Positions 1 through 10,562 of a stretch of 64,000 nt of DNA are shown here, in pieces. The stretch is from Amphiura filiformis. Lineage: Eukaryota; Echinodermata; Ophiuroidea; Amphilepidida; Amphiuridae. Where the stretch lies: contig NC_092646.1 of NCBI RefSeq assembly GCF_039555335.1, positions 32,742,880-32,806,879 of the forward strand, given 5' to 3'. Made by a program: the position numbers and the translations under genes. Numbering within the stretch: position 1 is the first letter of the stretch; the number at the start of each line of letters is the position of its first letter. The notes beneath the pieces were generated by a model. It was given only the letters and a program-made list of their open reading frames with translations, was not told where the DNA came from and made no database searches.

Positions 1-270
1 GGAAGTGAGGAAGGTAATTTAAATATGGTGACCCGGTAAGATAATGACCGTTTTAATTTTTACCAATGATATAGAGCTATAATCCAGTTGTACCTTTGTT
101 CGTAACCACTAAGGTACAGGACATTTTTTGGCTATAGCCCCTCTCCATAAGAATTTAATATTCCATAATTGCCATAATTGTGCGGGGTTCTTTATAAGTG
201 TCTAAAATGGCCTAAAATGAGGCTATATCACCCTTTCCGCCCTTCTGTAATCTTCATCTCCATAGACTTA
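1..270. other. No gene recognised
   Basis: AT-rich sequence with only short chance reading frames and no splice-bounded exon that I can defend. Confidence 0.5.
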
Positions 271-545
271 AGGTTAGCAACTATTATAAACTGTTGCGAT
301 TTGGTAGTTCACAGCATCTTGAGCTTTGGCAAAAATTGCATTGATCATTTCATGGGGAGTTTGTAGAAGAATTCAAATATCACAGATATACTTTTGTAAG
401 TTCTGTGGTTCTTGAGTTATGTTGTAAAGATTGTAAAGAGGGCTGAAACATCAACATTTTTGTAAAACGTATATATATAACTCATTCACAACAATAAATT
501 GAGCCAGTTTTCAAAGTATTTGATTTAGATAATACAAATTAATTT
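271..545 (+). repeat. Dispersed repeat family A, copy 1
   Basis: The segment from TTAGCAACTATTATAAACTG to TTTTCAAAGTATTTGATTTA recurs at 11000-11490 in the same orientation and at 44750-45060 inverted. Shared words include GATTTGGTAGTTC, GAAGAATTCAAATATCA and AACTCATT(C/A)ACAACAATAAAT. It carries no coding capacity and I see no terminal repeats, so its class is unknown. From 546 to 868 I see nothing but AT-rich sequence. Confidence 0.7.
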
Positions 546-868
546 TTTGGCTGCTTCGACCAACAATACCTAGTGTACCCCTAAAGCTACTTTACATCTT
601 AAAAATAATGCAAACGTTAAAAAAAGAAAAACATTTGCACAAAATGCTAATTGATCAAGTACATATTATCTAATGCTCTAGTTTTAGAGAGGGCTCTATA
701 CAAATTATTTTTATTATGTTTTATATATTGATGCACTGGTATGTATGGTCTTTTCAAAAATAAAATATCCATCTGAAACATTGACGCGTGTAATTATTTT
801 ATCCACTTGTTCGCGCAGTCATAATAATCTGCGCAGAGCATAGTACAGTAAAAATATGCAAGCTCCTT

Positions 869-1145
869 CCCAGCAAACACAAAAATGTTTTTAAAACGTT
901 TTACACAAGTTACATTTTGGGTTTTGGTTTAGGTAAAAATGTTTTAATAACATTAAATGTCGGGTTATATAAAGGTCATGAAAATGTTTTAACACGTTTT
1001 TTATGAAAATATTTTTAAAATGTTTTCAAAATGTTATTTTAAACTATTTTTTGCCAAATACTTTGTCAACACCTAAATAACATTATTTTAAAAATTTGCA
1101 GTAGGTTATCAATAAAATGTGTTTTAACGCTTTATACCCTTTATT
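869..1145 (+). mobile_element. Truncated CCCAGCAAACACAAAA foldback element
   Basis: It starts with CCCAGCAAACACAAAAATG and follows the complete 377-bp copy at 60997-61373 through the marker words TGTCGGGTTATATAAAGG and TGCAGTAGGTTATCA. It loses homology near the TATACCC word, so the right inverted repeat is missing. It is a non-autonomous element with no coding capacity. It lies just upstream of the LDLa exon. Confidence 0.7.
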
Positions 1146-1287
1146 TACCCTTTATATCACTTTATATCATCTTATATTATCCGGAATACTTGCTTTTAAA
1201 AACAAGGATTCCGGATATTTTCTTTAATGTTCATATTTTCTTTTATTCGTGGGTAAAAACAAATGTCCACATGTGGTCAATTTTTAG

Positions 1288-1401
1288 AAGCGTGCTCTCA
1301 ATCTGAGTTTCATTGTGGGGACGGATTTTGTATTGATTTTGAGAATGAGTGCGATGGGTTTCATGATTGCCACATCAATAATGGAGATGAAACTTTTTGT
1401 G
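1288..1401 (+). CDS. LDL-receptor class A (LDLa) exon, probably N-terminal module of the LGR-type receptor
   Basis: A 114-nt exon lies between an acceptor (TCAATTTTTAG) and a donor (G|GTAAGG). It enters and leaves in phase 1, the usual symmetric phase of shuffled LDLa exons. The translation holds six cysteines in LDLa spacing (CSQSEFHCGDGFC, then NECDGFHDC, then a final FC). The calcium-cage acidic residues are present (NECDG.HDC and NNGDE). LDLa modules sit at the N terminus of relaxin-family receptors (RXFP1/2) and in several copies in the molluscan receptor GRL101. The next recognised exons on this strand are LRR exons of such a receptor 10.7 kb downstream, so I infer one gene. Phases do not join directly (1 versus 2), so at least one linking exon is missing from my reading. 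An unrelated LDLa protein remains possible. Confidence 0.75.
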
Positions 1402-1448
1402 GTAAGGCGCGGTTCAATGGAATTTTGGGTTCCGTGTAATACCATAAT

Positions 1449-1919
1449 CTACCAAAAAAACGTTGACAACGTAAAGAAATCAGCAAGTTTAAAAAAAACC
1501 ACCTCGGCTCACTTTTTGAAACTTGGTCCCATTTTGAACACCAACAGCAAATCAGTGTTTTTATTTTATTTCAACAGAATACATCGTTTCCAACAAGATT
1601 ACAGGCCTACTTGTTATTCATTTAATTCAATCATTAATCATGTTAATCATGATTATTATAAAACAAAACACAATAGGATATTGGCTTACCATGCAAGAAC
1701 AAGATAATAACCTTTCAGGTCGTTCCAGAAAGCTTTCAAATTAATATCGCATCTGCACATTAAAGATACCTAACACTTCTGGAAATGTTTTAAATTTATA
1801 TAAATATGATAAAGTGTAAATCAGTAACTTTTACAAATGGGACCAAGGGTCAAAAAGTGAGCCGAGGTGGGTTTTTTAAACTTGCTGATTTCTTTACGTT
1901 GTCAACGTTTTTTTGGTAG
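1449..1919. mobile_element. Non-autonomous DNA element with about 85-bp inverted repeats
   Basis: The left end reads CTACCAAAAAAACGTTGACA and the right end is its reverse complement, TGTCAACGTTTTTTTGGTAG. Pairing continues inward through a CCACCTCGGCTCACTTTTTG block to a GGTCCCATTT word. The centre is AT-rich and codes for nothing. The dinucleotide AT flanks both ends, a possible short target duplication. It sits 47 bp downstream of the LDLa exon. Confidence 0.75.
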
Positions 1920-2007
1920 ATTTCTTTTCTTTTTATGAATGTAACCAAGCAGCTCCAAGCTTGGAAAGTCATCAGGTTACGAAGTGCACCATAAAACGAA
2001 TAAAACG

Positions 2008-2135
2008 AAAAATGGATGTTTGAAGTTGCTATTCTTGATTCATGACAATAAATAATTAAACAAAACTTTATCAGTCGTTTATTTTTAAAACTTGCTCGTC
2101 ACGCGTGACTGTAATGTTCAGAGGCGTACACAATG
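2008..2135 (+). repeat. Dispersed repeat family B, uninterrupted copy
   Basis: The words CTATTCTTGATTCATGACAA, TTTATCAGTCGTTT, AAAACTTGCTCGTCA and GCGTGACTGTAATG follow each other here within 130 bp. The same words occur in the same order at 4604-4666 and 5262-5315, but there they are separated by about 600 bp. This copy therefore shows the empty-site arrangement. The flanks 1920-2007 and 2136-2349 hold no feature I recognise. Confidence 0.6.
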
Positions 2136-2349
2136 ATCAATAAACATTTTAATATACTTTAATTATTCAAGGCTACGTAAATATGTAAAGAAAATGTAAA
2201 TATGAACAACACACACCCAATGTTGACAATGCCAGAGAGACACACATAGAGTAAATCCGATTTAGGCCTACTTCATGTCGGAACTGGTAAATGCGCATAT
2301 ATTTAAGCCTATACTACGGAAGCGTCTAAATGCCCCAGATAATCGTGTT

Positions 2350-3600
2350 TTAATGTTTGTGGTTCTTTGTAGCCCTGCGGGGCAATCTACTTGGCTATCC
2401 GAATTTCGCGGTTTGTGGTTCTTTGTAGCCCTTCAGGGCAACCTAGTTGAATATTCCTATTAAGCGGCGGTTGTCGGCGATCTTTCGTGGTTTGTGGTTT
2501 TCATCAAGCCCTGCACTCTATCGGGAGCTAATTTATAGTTTAAGCTTGTTGAATATCCATATTTCGTGGTTTGTGGTTCTTTGTAGCCCTGTGGGGCAAT
2601 CTAGTTGCATATCCAAATTTCGCGGTTTGTGGCTCTTTATAGCCCTGCGGGGCAATCTAGTTGGTATCAATATTGAGCGGCAGTTGTTGTTGATCTTTCG
2701 CTGTTTGTGGTTCTTTATAATCGATAGGCCTGCGGGCAATCTAATTGGATATCCAAATTTCGCGGTTTGTGGCTCTTTGTAGCCCAGCGGGCAATATAGT
2801 TGAATATCGTGGTTTGTGGTTTTAATTTCCCTCTATCGGGAGCTAATTTATAGTCTAAGCTTGTTGGATATCCGTATTTCGTGGTTTGTGATTCTTTATA
2901 ATTGATAGGCCTGCGGGCAATCTAGTCTTTCGCGGTTTGTGGTTCATGGTAATCTTTCGTGTTTTGTGGTTTTAATTTCCCTCATCAAGTCCTGCTCTCT
3001 ATCGGGAGCTAATTTGTAGTTTAAGCTTGTTGGATATCCATATTTCGTGGTTTGTGGTTCTTTGAAGCACTGTGGGGCAATAGTTCCATATCCAAATTTC
3101 GCGGTTTGTGGTTCTTTATAGCCATGCGGGGCAATCTACTTGGATATCAATATTGAGCGGCAGTTGTTGGCGATCTTTCGCGGTTTGTGGTCTTAATTTG
3201 TTCGATATCCATATTTCGCGGTTTGTGGTTCTTTATAATCAATAGGCCTGCGGGCAATCTGGTTGGATATCCAAATTTCGCGGTTTGTAGTTCTTTTTCT
3301 TCTAGTTGGATACCCCTATTAAGCGGCGGTTGTCGGCGATCTTTCGCGGTTTGTGATTTTAATTCCCCTTATTAAGTCCTGCCCTGTATCGGGAGCTTAA
3401 TTTATAGTTTAAGCTTGTTGGATATTCATATTTCGTGGAGTGTGATTCTTTGTAACCCTGCAAGGCAATGTAGTTGGATATCCAAATTTCAAGGTTTGTG
3501 GTTCTTTATAGCCCTGCGGGGAAATATAGTTGGATATCAATATTCGGCGGCAGTTGTTGGCGATCTTTCGCGGTTTGTGATTTTAATTTATAATATTTAT
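2350..3600. repeat. Complex minisatellite, about 57-bp core units
   Basis: The recurring core runs CGCGGTTTGTGGTTCTTT, then AGCCCTGCGGGGCAATCTAG, then TTGGATATCCAAATTT. It alternates irregularly with a longer variant carrying GCGGCGGTTGTCGGCGATCTT and CTATCGGGAGCTAATTTATA. About twenty core units are visible, many diverged or deleted. Open frames rich in FRGLWF-like peptides arise from the repeat and are not genes. It lies in the presumed intron after the LDLa exon. From 3601 to 4028 I see no gene. Confidence 0.85.
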
Positions 3601-4028
3601 ATCAAATATAATTTCAGTCTGAGCTGTGAACAGAGCATGATGCAGTCATGTCTACAGTAGAATTCAATTCGACCTTTGCAGGACTTAAACCCCATTAAAA
3701 GCTATTAAACCAAGATAACACTCATTGAAAGCAGCTCAACTGATTAAATCATATCTTCTCTAGTTAAATATACACATCATATGTTTCTGCTTTTACACGT
3801 ACAATGGACCAATGGCTGGGATTATAGTTTCAGTTGGGTGAACGATTATAAAGCGAGCGCTAGAGAACAATTCTGTGTGGGCTTTTGTTTACGAAATGAG
3901 ACAAAACTCTGCTTATTGTTAACCAGCGTTCTTGAAAATGAGAAACATGGTGGTTTGCAGACTTAACACGGTTTGGAAATAATTTCTTCATATTTTTTGG
4001 TGTTATCTGTCGTTTACATATCATTCCT

Positions 4029-4338
4029 AAAACACCAAAGTACGAATATTTCCAAACATCTAAATTAGCTAAAAATTTAGGACATGTTACAAAACTATAT
4101 TGTCTAGAATTTTAGAAGAGTACTTTTAATATTGGCCGGTTATTTTTCACACAGCGACGTTAACTAGGCAATGTACTATTACCTATAACATTAACTAAAA
4201 CCCCAAAGTACGAATATTTCCAAACATCTAAATTAGCTAAAAATTTAGGACATGTTACAAAACTATATTTTCTAGAACTTTAGAAGAGTACTTTTAATAT
4301 TGGCCGGTTATTTTTCACACAGCGACGTTAACTAGGCA
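4029..4338. repeat. Tandem duplication, two copies of about 140 bp at 168-bp spacing
   Basis: The block from CCAAAGTACGAATATTTCC to CGTTAACTAGGCA is present at about 4034-4170 and again at about 4203-4338, with few mismatches. No coding capacity or terminal repeats are visible, so it looks like a simple local duplication. Confidence 0.85.
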
Positions 4339-4603
4339 TATCCCCATTCTTTTAACGTAGGCTATTTGTAGAGGTCACTCGTCAATGGGAAAGAGCACTG
4401 TGTATTATGTATAGGAAAACGGACAGTAACTGCAGTATATATGGCCACTGATAAATGTGTTTTAAATGACGAAGATGCCATGCCATGATAGTCAGGCATG
4501 GTGATAGCATCTGGATGGTGAAAGTAGGCCCTAGGCCTAGGACTAAATGTGAATAAAAAATCAAACATGTTTGTTTGATGGAAAAAAAAATAATATCACA
4601 ATA

Positions 4604-5330
4604 GCAATGGATGTTCCAAATGGTGTTATTCTTGATTTACGACAATAAATTGATTAATAAAACATTAAAAAAAGTGGTGGGAAGTTTCGAACTTGAGCAA
4701 AAATTCATGAATGGATTAGAAGTCCACGGCTTTAACCACTTCGCCACGGGGACGTCCCGTTTAATATTACGCTGTGTGAAAGAGGAGTATTTATTAATAT
4801 GAATATATGCTGTGGTCCGGAAAGAATAAAAGAATTGTGAAAAACTTGATTTTTTTGGCGAATGGGGTCCAGAATGTGTATGTAGGGTATCCAGGAAAAT
4901 GCCTGGGTATATTTGAAAGTGAATCTGAAAAATTAGTGCGACAGTGACAGCCATGTATGGCTGTAGCAGTGACGAAAGATTGTGGATATCAGTATGATTA
5001 GCTATGATTTGCCACTAATTTTGGCTATGAAATACCGCGTGAAATAAAGCAAGAATGTTTGTTTATTATCAAACAATCGGATTGACTGTAAGATTGGTGT
5101 AACTTTTTGAAATAAATAGATAGTTAAAATATGACACTTTGGACAGTAAATACGATTTAGCATGGTTTTAGATATATTTTGTACCCAGCGAAAAATATCA
5201 TAGAACAATAGCGTTTTGTTCCGTGTAAATATAGTCTCGCGGCGCATCTGTTTATTCTTCTTTATCAGTCGTTTTTTTAAAACTTGCTGGTCATGCTACC
5301 GCGTGACTCTAATGTAAAGCATACTCAGGA
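4604..5330 (+). repeat. Dispersed repeat family B, copy split by an insertion of about 600 bp
   Basis: The left part (ATGGATGTTCC to ATAAAACATT) and the right part (TTTATCAGTCGTTT to GTGACTCTAATG) are contiguous in the copy at 2008-2135. Everything between about 4667 and 5261 is extra. The extra segment starts with the tRNA-Ser-like sequence at 4674-4753; the rest is unrecognised. No clear target-site duplication was seen. From 5331 to 5673 nothing was recognised. Confidence 0.55.
4674..4753 (-). pseudogene. tRNA-Ser-like sequence (class II tRNA fossil)
   Basis: Read on the minus strand, the A-box region is TGGCGAAGTGGTTAAAGCC. The anticodon arm is TGGA-CTTCTAA-TCCA, followed by a long variable region as in class II tRNAs, and the B-box region is AAGTTCGAAACTT. 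The layout matches tRNA-Ser(GCT), but the anticodon triplet reads TCT and the acceptor ends (GTCCCCG and CCCACCAC) do not pair. I therefore call it a decayed tRNA-derived sequence, not a working tRNA. No SINE body is recognisable on its 3' side. Confidence 0.5.
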
Positions 5331-5673
5331 GTTTGCCTAGTATCAAAACAGGGATATACAGTTTGTGGAATAAACATTAAAATCTGGCAGCGAAGTCTTG
5401 ATAATAGGCTAATTTCGGGCATGCTTACATGAATGAAGAATCGGGTACTTTCAGTATCAGTGCCTTTAATAGTCCCGGTGTTACTTTTCCTATTTTTAAG
5501 CTTCATTGTCGTAGGTCAGCATGAGTGGCAAATTCTTTTATTTGATTGGTTATCTATTTTCTTTATAATTCACACACAAACTTACATAAATATAAAATAC
5601 AATGTGATCTTATGAATGCATAACAATAGATTTAATGAGGTAAACCGAATACTTAAAACGGCCCGATGGCCTA

Positions 5674-6684
5674 GACCATGTACAGTTGAAATCCATACAC
5701 CACTTATGGAAGACATGACCTTAACCTGCCAAACAGAGGATTTTAGATGGAGTCACCCATTCAGGTAATCGATGCGTAGGAGATTAACGTCATGTCTTCC
5801 ATGGGGGTGGGGGCAGTGTTCGATTTTCATCAATTTTTTGTGTAGCAAAAATTGCTACTCACTTTCAGATTTGAGTAGCAATTCCAAAATTTTGAGTAGC
5901 AGTTTGTTTTCACCATATTTTATCGATTTTTTTGTATTTTCTTATCTTCATCACAGATTACTCAATCCCAGTACTCAATGCATAAAAAAATGTTATGCAA
6001 TTGCAGTGTTGCAGACCGAATGTGGTTCAAAATTCGGCACCTAAACTTCCTAAGCTGATTATCGTGTGCCCTTTCTAAACGCAAATTTTCCTTCAGTAAT
6101 CAAGAGAAGTCCTACATTTTTGAGTAGAGGAAACTCACTAATTTATTAGCTGAAGCATTAAAATAATGTGAGGAATCTATGAAATCCTAAAAATCTTGTA
6201 TAATTTTGGAAGATTGTCACCAAGGACACACGATATTTCCATCTCACCCCTGAACTATACACCATATAAACAGTGCTACTTCTATGACGTCATAAAATTA
6301 ATATGCACGTTTTAGTTATCTGGTAATACATGGAAGTTTGTAACACAACAATAAATTTGCATACAAGGGAGGATACTGTATTTAGTTTAATGGCATAAAC
6401 ATCACCATTTAGGGACTTTTGAGTCATATTTTTGTGGATTATTTTCTTGGAAATAGAATTTATGGAAACATTTTTGACTTCGACAAATGACAACTTGCAA
6501 ATGATGGTATATCAGCGTGGTTCACGATCGCAAGTAGGCATTTTTCCCCAATTTTTTGGGATCGCATTTTTTGCTACTGGTCTGTGTAGTTGAGTAGCAG
6601 TTTGTAAAAAATGACTCGCATTTTGCGATGCGAATCCAGGTAAATCGAACACTGGGTGGGGGTGTACGGATTTCATGTGGAATA
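5674..6684. mobile_element. Short palindromic element split by a hAT element
   Basis: The arms TTGAAATCCATACACC (left) and GGTGTACGGATTTCAT (right) are inverted. The internal pair TGGAAGACATGACCTTAA / TTAACGTCATGTCTTCCA and the word GATGGAGTCACCCATTCA are shared with the related palindrome at 43757-44215. Removing the 841-bp hAT insertion at 5814-6654 restores an element of about 160 bp. Confidence 0.6.
5814..6654. mobile_element. Non-autonomous hAT-type DNA transposon with perfect 8-bp target duplication
   Basis: The termini are a 13-bp perfect inverted repeat, CAGTGTTCGATTT and AAATCGAACACTG. Both sides carry the same 8-bp duplication GGTGGGGG (5806-5813 and 6655-6662), the hallmark of hAT insertion. 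Subterminal regions repeat TTTGAGTAGCA-like words in both orientations, resembling transposase-binding motifs. No transposase frame is present, so it must have been moved in trans. Confidence 0.85.
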
Positions 6685-6866
6685 GCATGCAGGACTAGTG
6701 TATAGCTATGAAAAGTGTCGTTGAGGAATATTTATAAGTGTCACTTGGCATATTTAGGTCTGAGTGTCTTGTGCTGGTTCGTCTTCTTTATCTTCACATG
6801 GGGACGGTTTCCAGCTTTGAGTCAGGTCTATCTGTCGGAATGCTTTGCTTTGACGGCATAACCATA

Positions 6867-7196
6867 TCACATAGCTGGTTCTGAGTGCGGTTTCTTTCCA
6901 CTTGGTACTCCAAGAGCAGCGATGCATTTTGTCAGCGATGTGTTGTAAATACCTCTGCTTCCAATTTCAATTGGGAAGTAGTACGTACACCATCCCCTAT
7001 TTTCGCAGTCGGCTACAAGATCTTGGTATTTGCTTTTCTTTCTTGCATTGGCATTTGACAGGTTTTCTTCCATTGGGACTGTAAGCTCAATGATGATAAC
7101 TGTTTTGGTCCTTTCAGAATAGATTGTAATATCACGACGTTTTGCAGTCTCTGTGATTATGGGAGGAAATACTACTTGCTTATGTTCCTCATCCAT
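6867..7196 (-). pseudogene. R2-type restriction-like endonuclease domain
   Basis: The 109-residue frame contains RRDITIYS, IIIELTVPMEEN and RKKSKYQDL. These match the PD..D..E-x-T-x-P..RKxxKY layout of the restriction-like endonuclease of R2-clade elements, which nicks target DNA for target-primed reverse transcription. Coding sequence continues upstream to about 7275 (LPKRDPTNLLQKANDCEFL), beyond which the frame breaks. No host function is suggested. Confidence 0.75.
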
Positions 7197-7338
7197 CAGG
7201 AATTCACAGTCATTGGCCTTCTGTAAGAGGTTTGTTGGATCTCTTTTTGGAAGAGGCAGTGTTGGATTCAGGTAGGTTACACAATCTGCAGTGCGGAATA
7301 ATTGATAGTAGTCATATAGTTGAAGGGGTGTACGACTT

Positions 7339-8251
7339 CTAATTTGCCTCTTCTATGAAGGGCATTATGCCATTTGCTACAGCTTTCAGTGTCTGATCAT
7401 GTCTCCAGTTGTATCTACCACTCTGCAGAGAATAGTTGCATCCATTTAAGATATGGAATAGAGTGCAGTTATTATGATGACATAGATGGCAGGAACCAAG
7501 GTTGGTCTTTCCCCAGAGTCTCAAATTAGCTGGTGATGGAAGTTGGTCGTGGATGGCATTGACATGGAAAGACAGGAGCTCTGGTGTCCATACATAAAGG
7601 AGCTCCTTCCAAGATGTATCTACTTGCATGGCAGAGTCCCATCTGAGCCATTGTCCTTGTTTGGCGCAGCCATAGAGGTACACAAGCATGTCATCTTCAT
7701 CTACGTCTTTTACCAGACTAGTGAGGCATTTCCTGTGTTCTTGGGGTTTCATGTCTCTTAACAGTTTCTGGTTCTTTTTTAAAACCAAGGCCTGCTCTGT
7801 CTGTTTGACCTCTGCACATCTCATTCAATATCAGATGTCGCTCTCTTTGTTCAAGTTCTCTGACTCCATTCCACCTAGATTGCTTTGCTTTTCATTGTAG
7901 GCAGTCTTTGAAGAGAGTCTGTGTTTTTCCATCTATAGATGCCCATTTTTTCAGGTATTTGGTGCAGGTAGCTTCCAAGCCCTCGATGTATGTAATTGGG
8001 AAGTTGTAGATGGTAAACTCCCATGTCATTTTGGGTAGGATTGCATTATTATATATCCACAACTTCATGATTCCATTGAGTAGGCTTTTGTCTGTCTTTT
8101 TCAGTATGTCTGTTAGTTTATGCTTTACAGACTCTCTGATTTCCTTATCTTTCAGATCTTTGAAGATAAGCTTACCGAGGAATCGCATGGGTTGGTCGTG
8201 GATATACGCAACCTCTTCTCCATCTATAGTCAACTTTGGATCGTATGCCAC
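7339..8251 (-). pseudogene. R2-type thumb region and CCHC-like knuckle (two frames)
   Basis: The frame at 7892-8251 holds a thumb-like segment with MRFLGKLIF and YLKKWASIDG. The frame at 7339-7824 holds the knuckle GSCHLCHHNNCTLFHILNGC, a C-x2-C...H-x4-C pattern lying between polymerase and nuclease in R2-superfamily elements. The two frames are separated by a frame change near 7850. Order and spacing match the flanking polymerase and nuclease pieces. Confidence 0.7.
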
Positions 8252-8275
8252 ATATTGGGTTTTATGTCCCTCTTG

Positions 8276-9219
8276 CTATTGTTTCTTATTTGGGATAGAT
8301 CTCTTCATGCCATGGGATCGACATTTGCTTGGCTTTGCCTTCATTGATCGAGTCCACCTCAGGAAGTCATTAACGACGTTGACCAGTTTCTGACAGTCTT
8401 CTGGGTTTCTTGCAGTTAGAGTAAGGTCATCAGCATAAGCTTTGACTGAAGATTTGATGGATAAATCCTTCATGAAGTACCCCAGATGGCTGTGTTGGTC
8501 AAGAAGATCAAGGCAAAGATTGAATACTGTCAGGAATAGGATGCAAGATAGTGGGCATCCCTGGAATACTCCTATGCTGCAGTGTATCCAATCTGTTGTC
8601 CATTCCTTAGTCTTTACATAGATATAGCTTTCATCATAGTAGTTAAAGATCATCTTCCTGATGTGGTCGGGAACATGGTACCAATATAATGCAAACTGGA
8701 TGAGATTGTGTGGCACTGTACCATATGCATGTTGTAGTTCAAGCCATGTTGTCACAATTGGTTTTCCATTTTTTTGGCGTCTTGGAGTATCTCAGAAAGT
8801 GCCTCAGTATGTTCTACACATGCCGATATTTTCTCCATGAACCCTTTCTGGATGGATTTGCCAATATATTCATTCTCAGTCAGGTAGCTTATCATCCTCT
8901 GAGCTATGAGTCCCATTTCAAGATTACCACTTGTATTCTTGATTGTGATTGGTCTGAAGTTGGCAGGTTCAGATGTATTTTCATCTTTGGAAATAAGAAT
9001 AGTTTCTCCCATCCGCCAACTCATCGGAATGTCACCCGTTCTCCAGATTACTTCTTGGAGTAGTTCCGTTGTTTTAGGGCACTTCTTCCACACTGAGTAA
9101 GGGATGCGATTGATTCCTGGAGCGCTGGAGTTTCTTCGTTTCATAAGATAATTGGTCAGTTCTGTGAGACTTGGTGGTTTGGTATTGAAGGGTTGTTTAG
9201 GACATGGCGGTCTTTTCAT
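8276..9219 (-). pseudogene. R2-type reverse transcriptase domain (broken)
   Basis: Fingers motifs NSSAPGINRIPYSVWKK and NFRPITIKNTSGN are in the frame at 8752-9219. Palm motifs TTWLELQHAYGTVPH, GVFQGCPLSCILF and KAYADDLTLTA are in the frame at 8276-8755. The motif C YADD is intact. The motif A position that is normally the catalytic aspartate reads Glu (WLELQHAY), probably inactivating even without the frame breaks. It acted in target-primed reverse transcription when alive. Confidence 0.8.
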
Positions 9220-9408
9220 CCCTTTCAGTGGGTGAAACTTGTAGCCACGGTTCTTATCATTGTTGACAGAATTGAAGTACTTTTCTGCAGCAGGTTTCTG
9301 AAATGTTGGGTTTCTATTTGTATCTTGGTTTAGCAGTTTCTTGGCAAACTGGTGTGGATTCCTTCTAAAATTATTGCGAGCTTTGCCGCTTGAGGCATCC
9401 TCCAGTTT

Positions 9409-10016
9409 TCACAGTTCCAACTTCCTTACTTTGTTATGTAATCTAATAAGCTTATGAAAATCTTTCGTCAGCTCCTTAGCAGTTTTATTGTCTCCCTTCT
9501 TCAGGGCTTGTTTGAACTGACGTTTGGTTTCCTTCTTCAGGTTTCTCAGTTTTCTCTGTTGCCTGGAAGATTTCGGTTTATTACTCGCCTTCCTTGATGA
9601 TACTGGATTCACACCAAACCTGTCTACTAACCTTTTGTACACAAGGTTCGTAAGTTGTTCCTTTGGTGAGCCACCTATTTCAGTTGGTAGTTCCTCTTGA
9701 TCATCCAAGGCTTTCCAAACTTTGTCATCTGATGGATTTGGTATGTTAATGTACTCCTTGACAGTGTTATTCATGCAGTTCAAGTGGGCTTCTTTGGTCT
9801 TTCTTTGGTGACGAAAGCTCTTGCCTGTCGTCCTAGAAGTGCTGTGGGTTTTTTACCCTGTCTTCCCACCTCTTTAGTTGGGTGTGACAACTGGCTCGAC
9901 TTATGCTGGCCTTCGTTTGAAGAGCTTGGCTGCGATGAGCTCATCATGCACCTTGATTTTGTCTGATAGAGCTTGACATTCTTTAAACCCGAAATATAAA
10001 ATTTCACTATTCTCAC
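9409..10016 (-). pseudogene. N-terminal basic region of the R2-type element
   Basis: Two overlapping frames (9780-10016 and 9409-9783) encode Ser- and Lys-rich sequence, including SSRQQRKLRNLKKETKRQFK and a helical LTKDFHKLIRLHNKVRKLEL stretch. Such a basic helical linker precedes the polymerase in R2-like elements. The assignment rests on position and composition rather than on specific motifs. Confidence 0.5.
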
Positions 10017-10059
10017 AAATTTATCTTATTATTTCGGCTTCAATCAAATGGATTTGCAA

Positions 10060-10562
10060 TCAAATGATTAAAAATTTATATTTTTGATGTTTAACAGTCC
10101 TCGATGTAAACTTCATAAATCTAATGATATGTACTTAAAGTGTTTTTAGCCTGGATGAAAAGCCGACGATCAATTGACAATTTTGACCTACTGTATTGAA
10201 GATATGGATTTTTGTGCAAAAAAAAAACACCAAAGAAAATTCGGTCTTTCTGGGAAAAAAATGTATATCTTCAATAAGAAAGGTCAAATTGATCGTAGGC
10301 TTTTCATCCCAGCTACATACAAATTAGTACATATCATTAGATTTATAAATTTTACTTCGAGGACTGTTAAATATCAAAAATTTAAAAAATATCATTTTTT
10401 TATAATTTGTCATAAAATTTGTATTATATCCCGAATTTCAAAAATCAAAATTATTTGATATCAGAAGAACATTCAGAATGCAATTCGATAGGTCGGGTGT
10501 ACTCTCAGCTCCAACAAAAAATACTGTACAAACGCGTAAATCGTTAATATCCGATCCCATAA
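10060..10562. mobile_element. Partial copy of the TTAA-type palindromic element, family P1
   Basis: It shares the central inverted words (AGCCGACGATCAATTG, GATATGGATTTTT, TATCTTCAATA, GGCTTTTCATCCCAGCTACA) with the complete copies at 22660-23288 and 30877-31545. The left terminus is missing, and the right end (TCCGATCCCATAA) lacks a clean TTAA. It has no coding capacity. From 10563 to 10999 I see no gene. Confidence 0.75.

Larger units (their letters stand above)
6690..10016 (-). mobile_element. Decayed R2-superfamily non-LTR retrotransposon (restriction-like endonuclease type)
   Basis: On the minus strand the domains run in the order expected for R2/NeSL-type LINEs: a basic N-terminal linker, reverse transcriptase, thumb, a CCHC-like knuckle and a C-terminal PD-(D/E)XK nuclease. 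Frames are broken at least five times, so the copy is dead. No N-terminal zinc fingers were found, so it is probably 5' truncated. The 3' untranslated part is taken to run to about 6690, where the palindromic element begins; that boundary is a guess. It lies inside the long presumed intron between the LDLa and LRR exons, antisense to the receptor. Confidence 0.8.

Noticed and set aside
1315..1707. 130-codon plus-strand frame over the LDLa exon
   Set aside because: It is in the wrong frame relative to the six-cysteine LDLa reading and continues into a MITE.
2275..3660. FRGLWFF-type repetitive peptide frames
   Set aside because: Products of the minisatellite; interrupted, and the frame is not kept between units.
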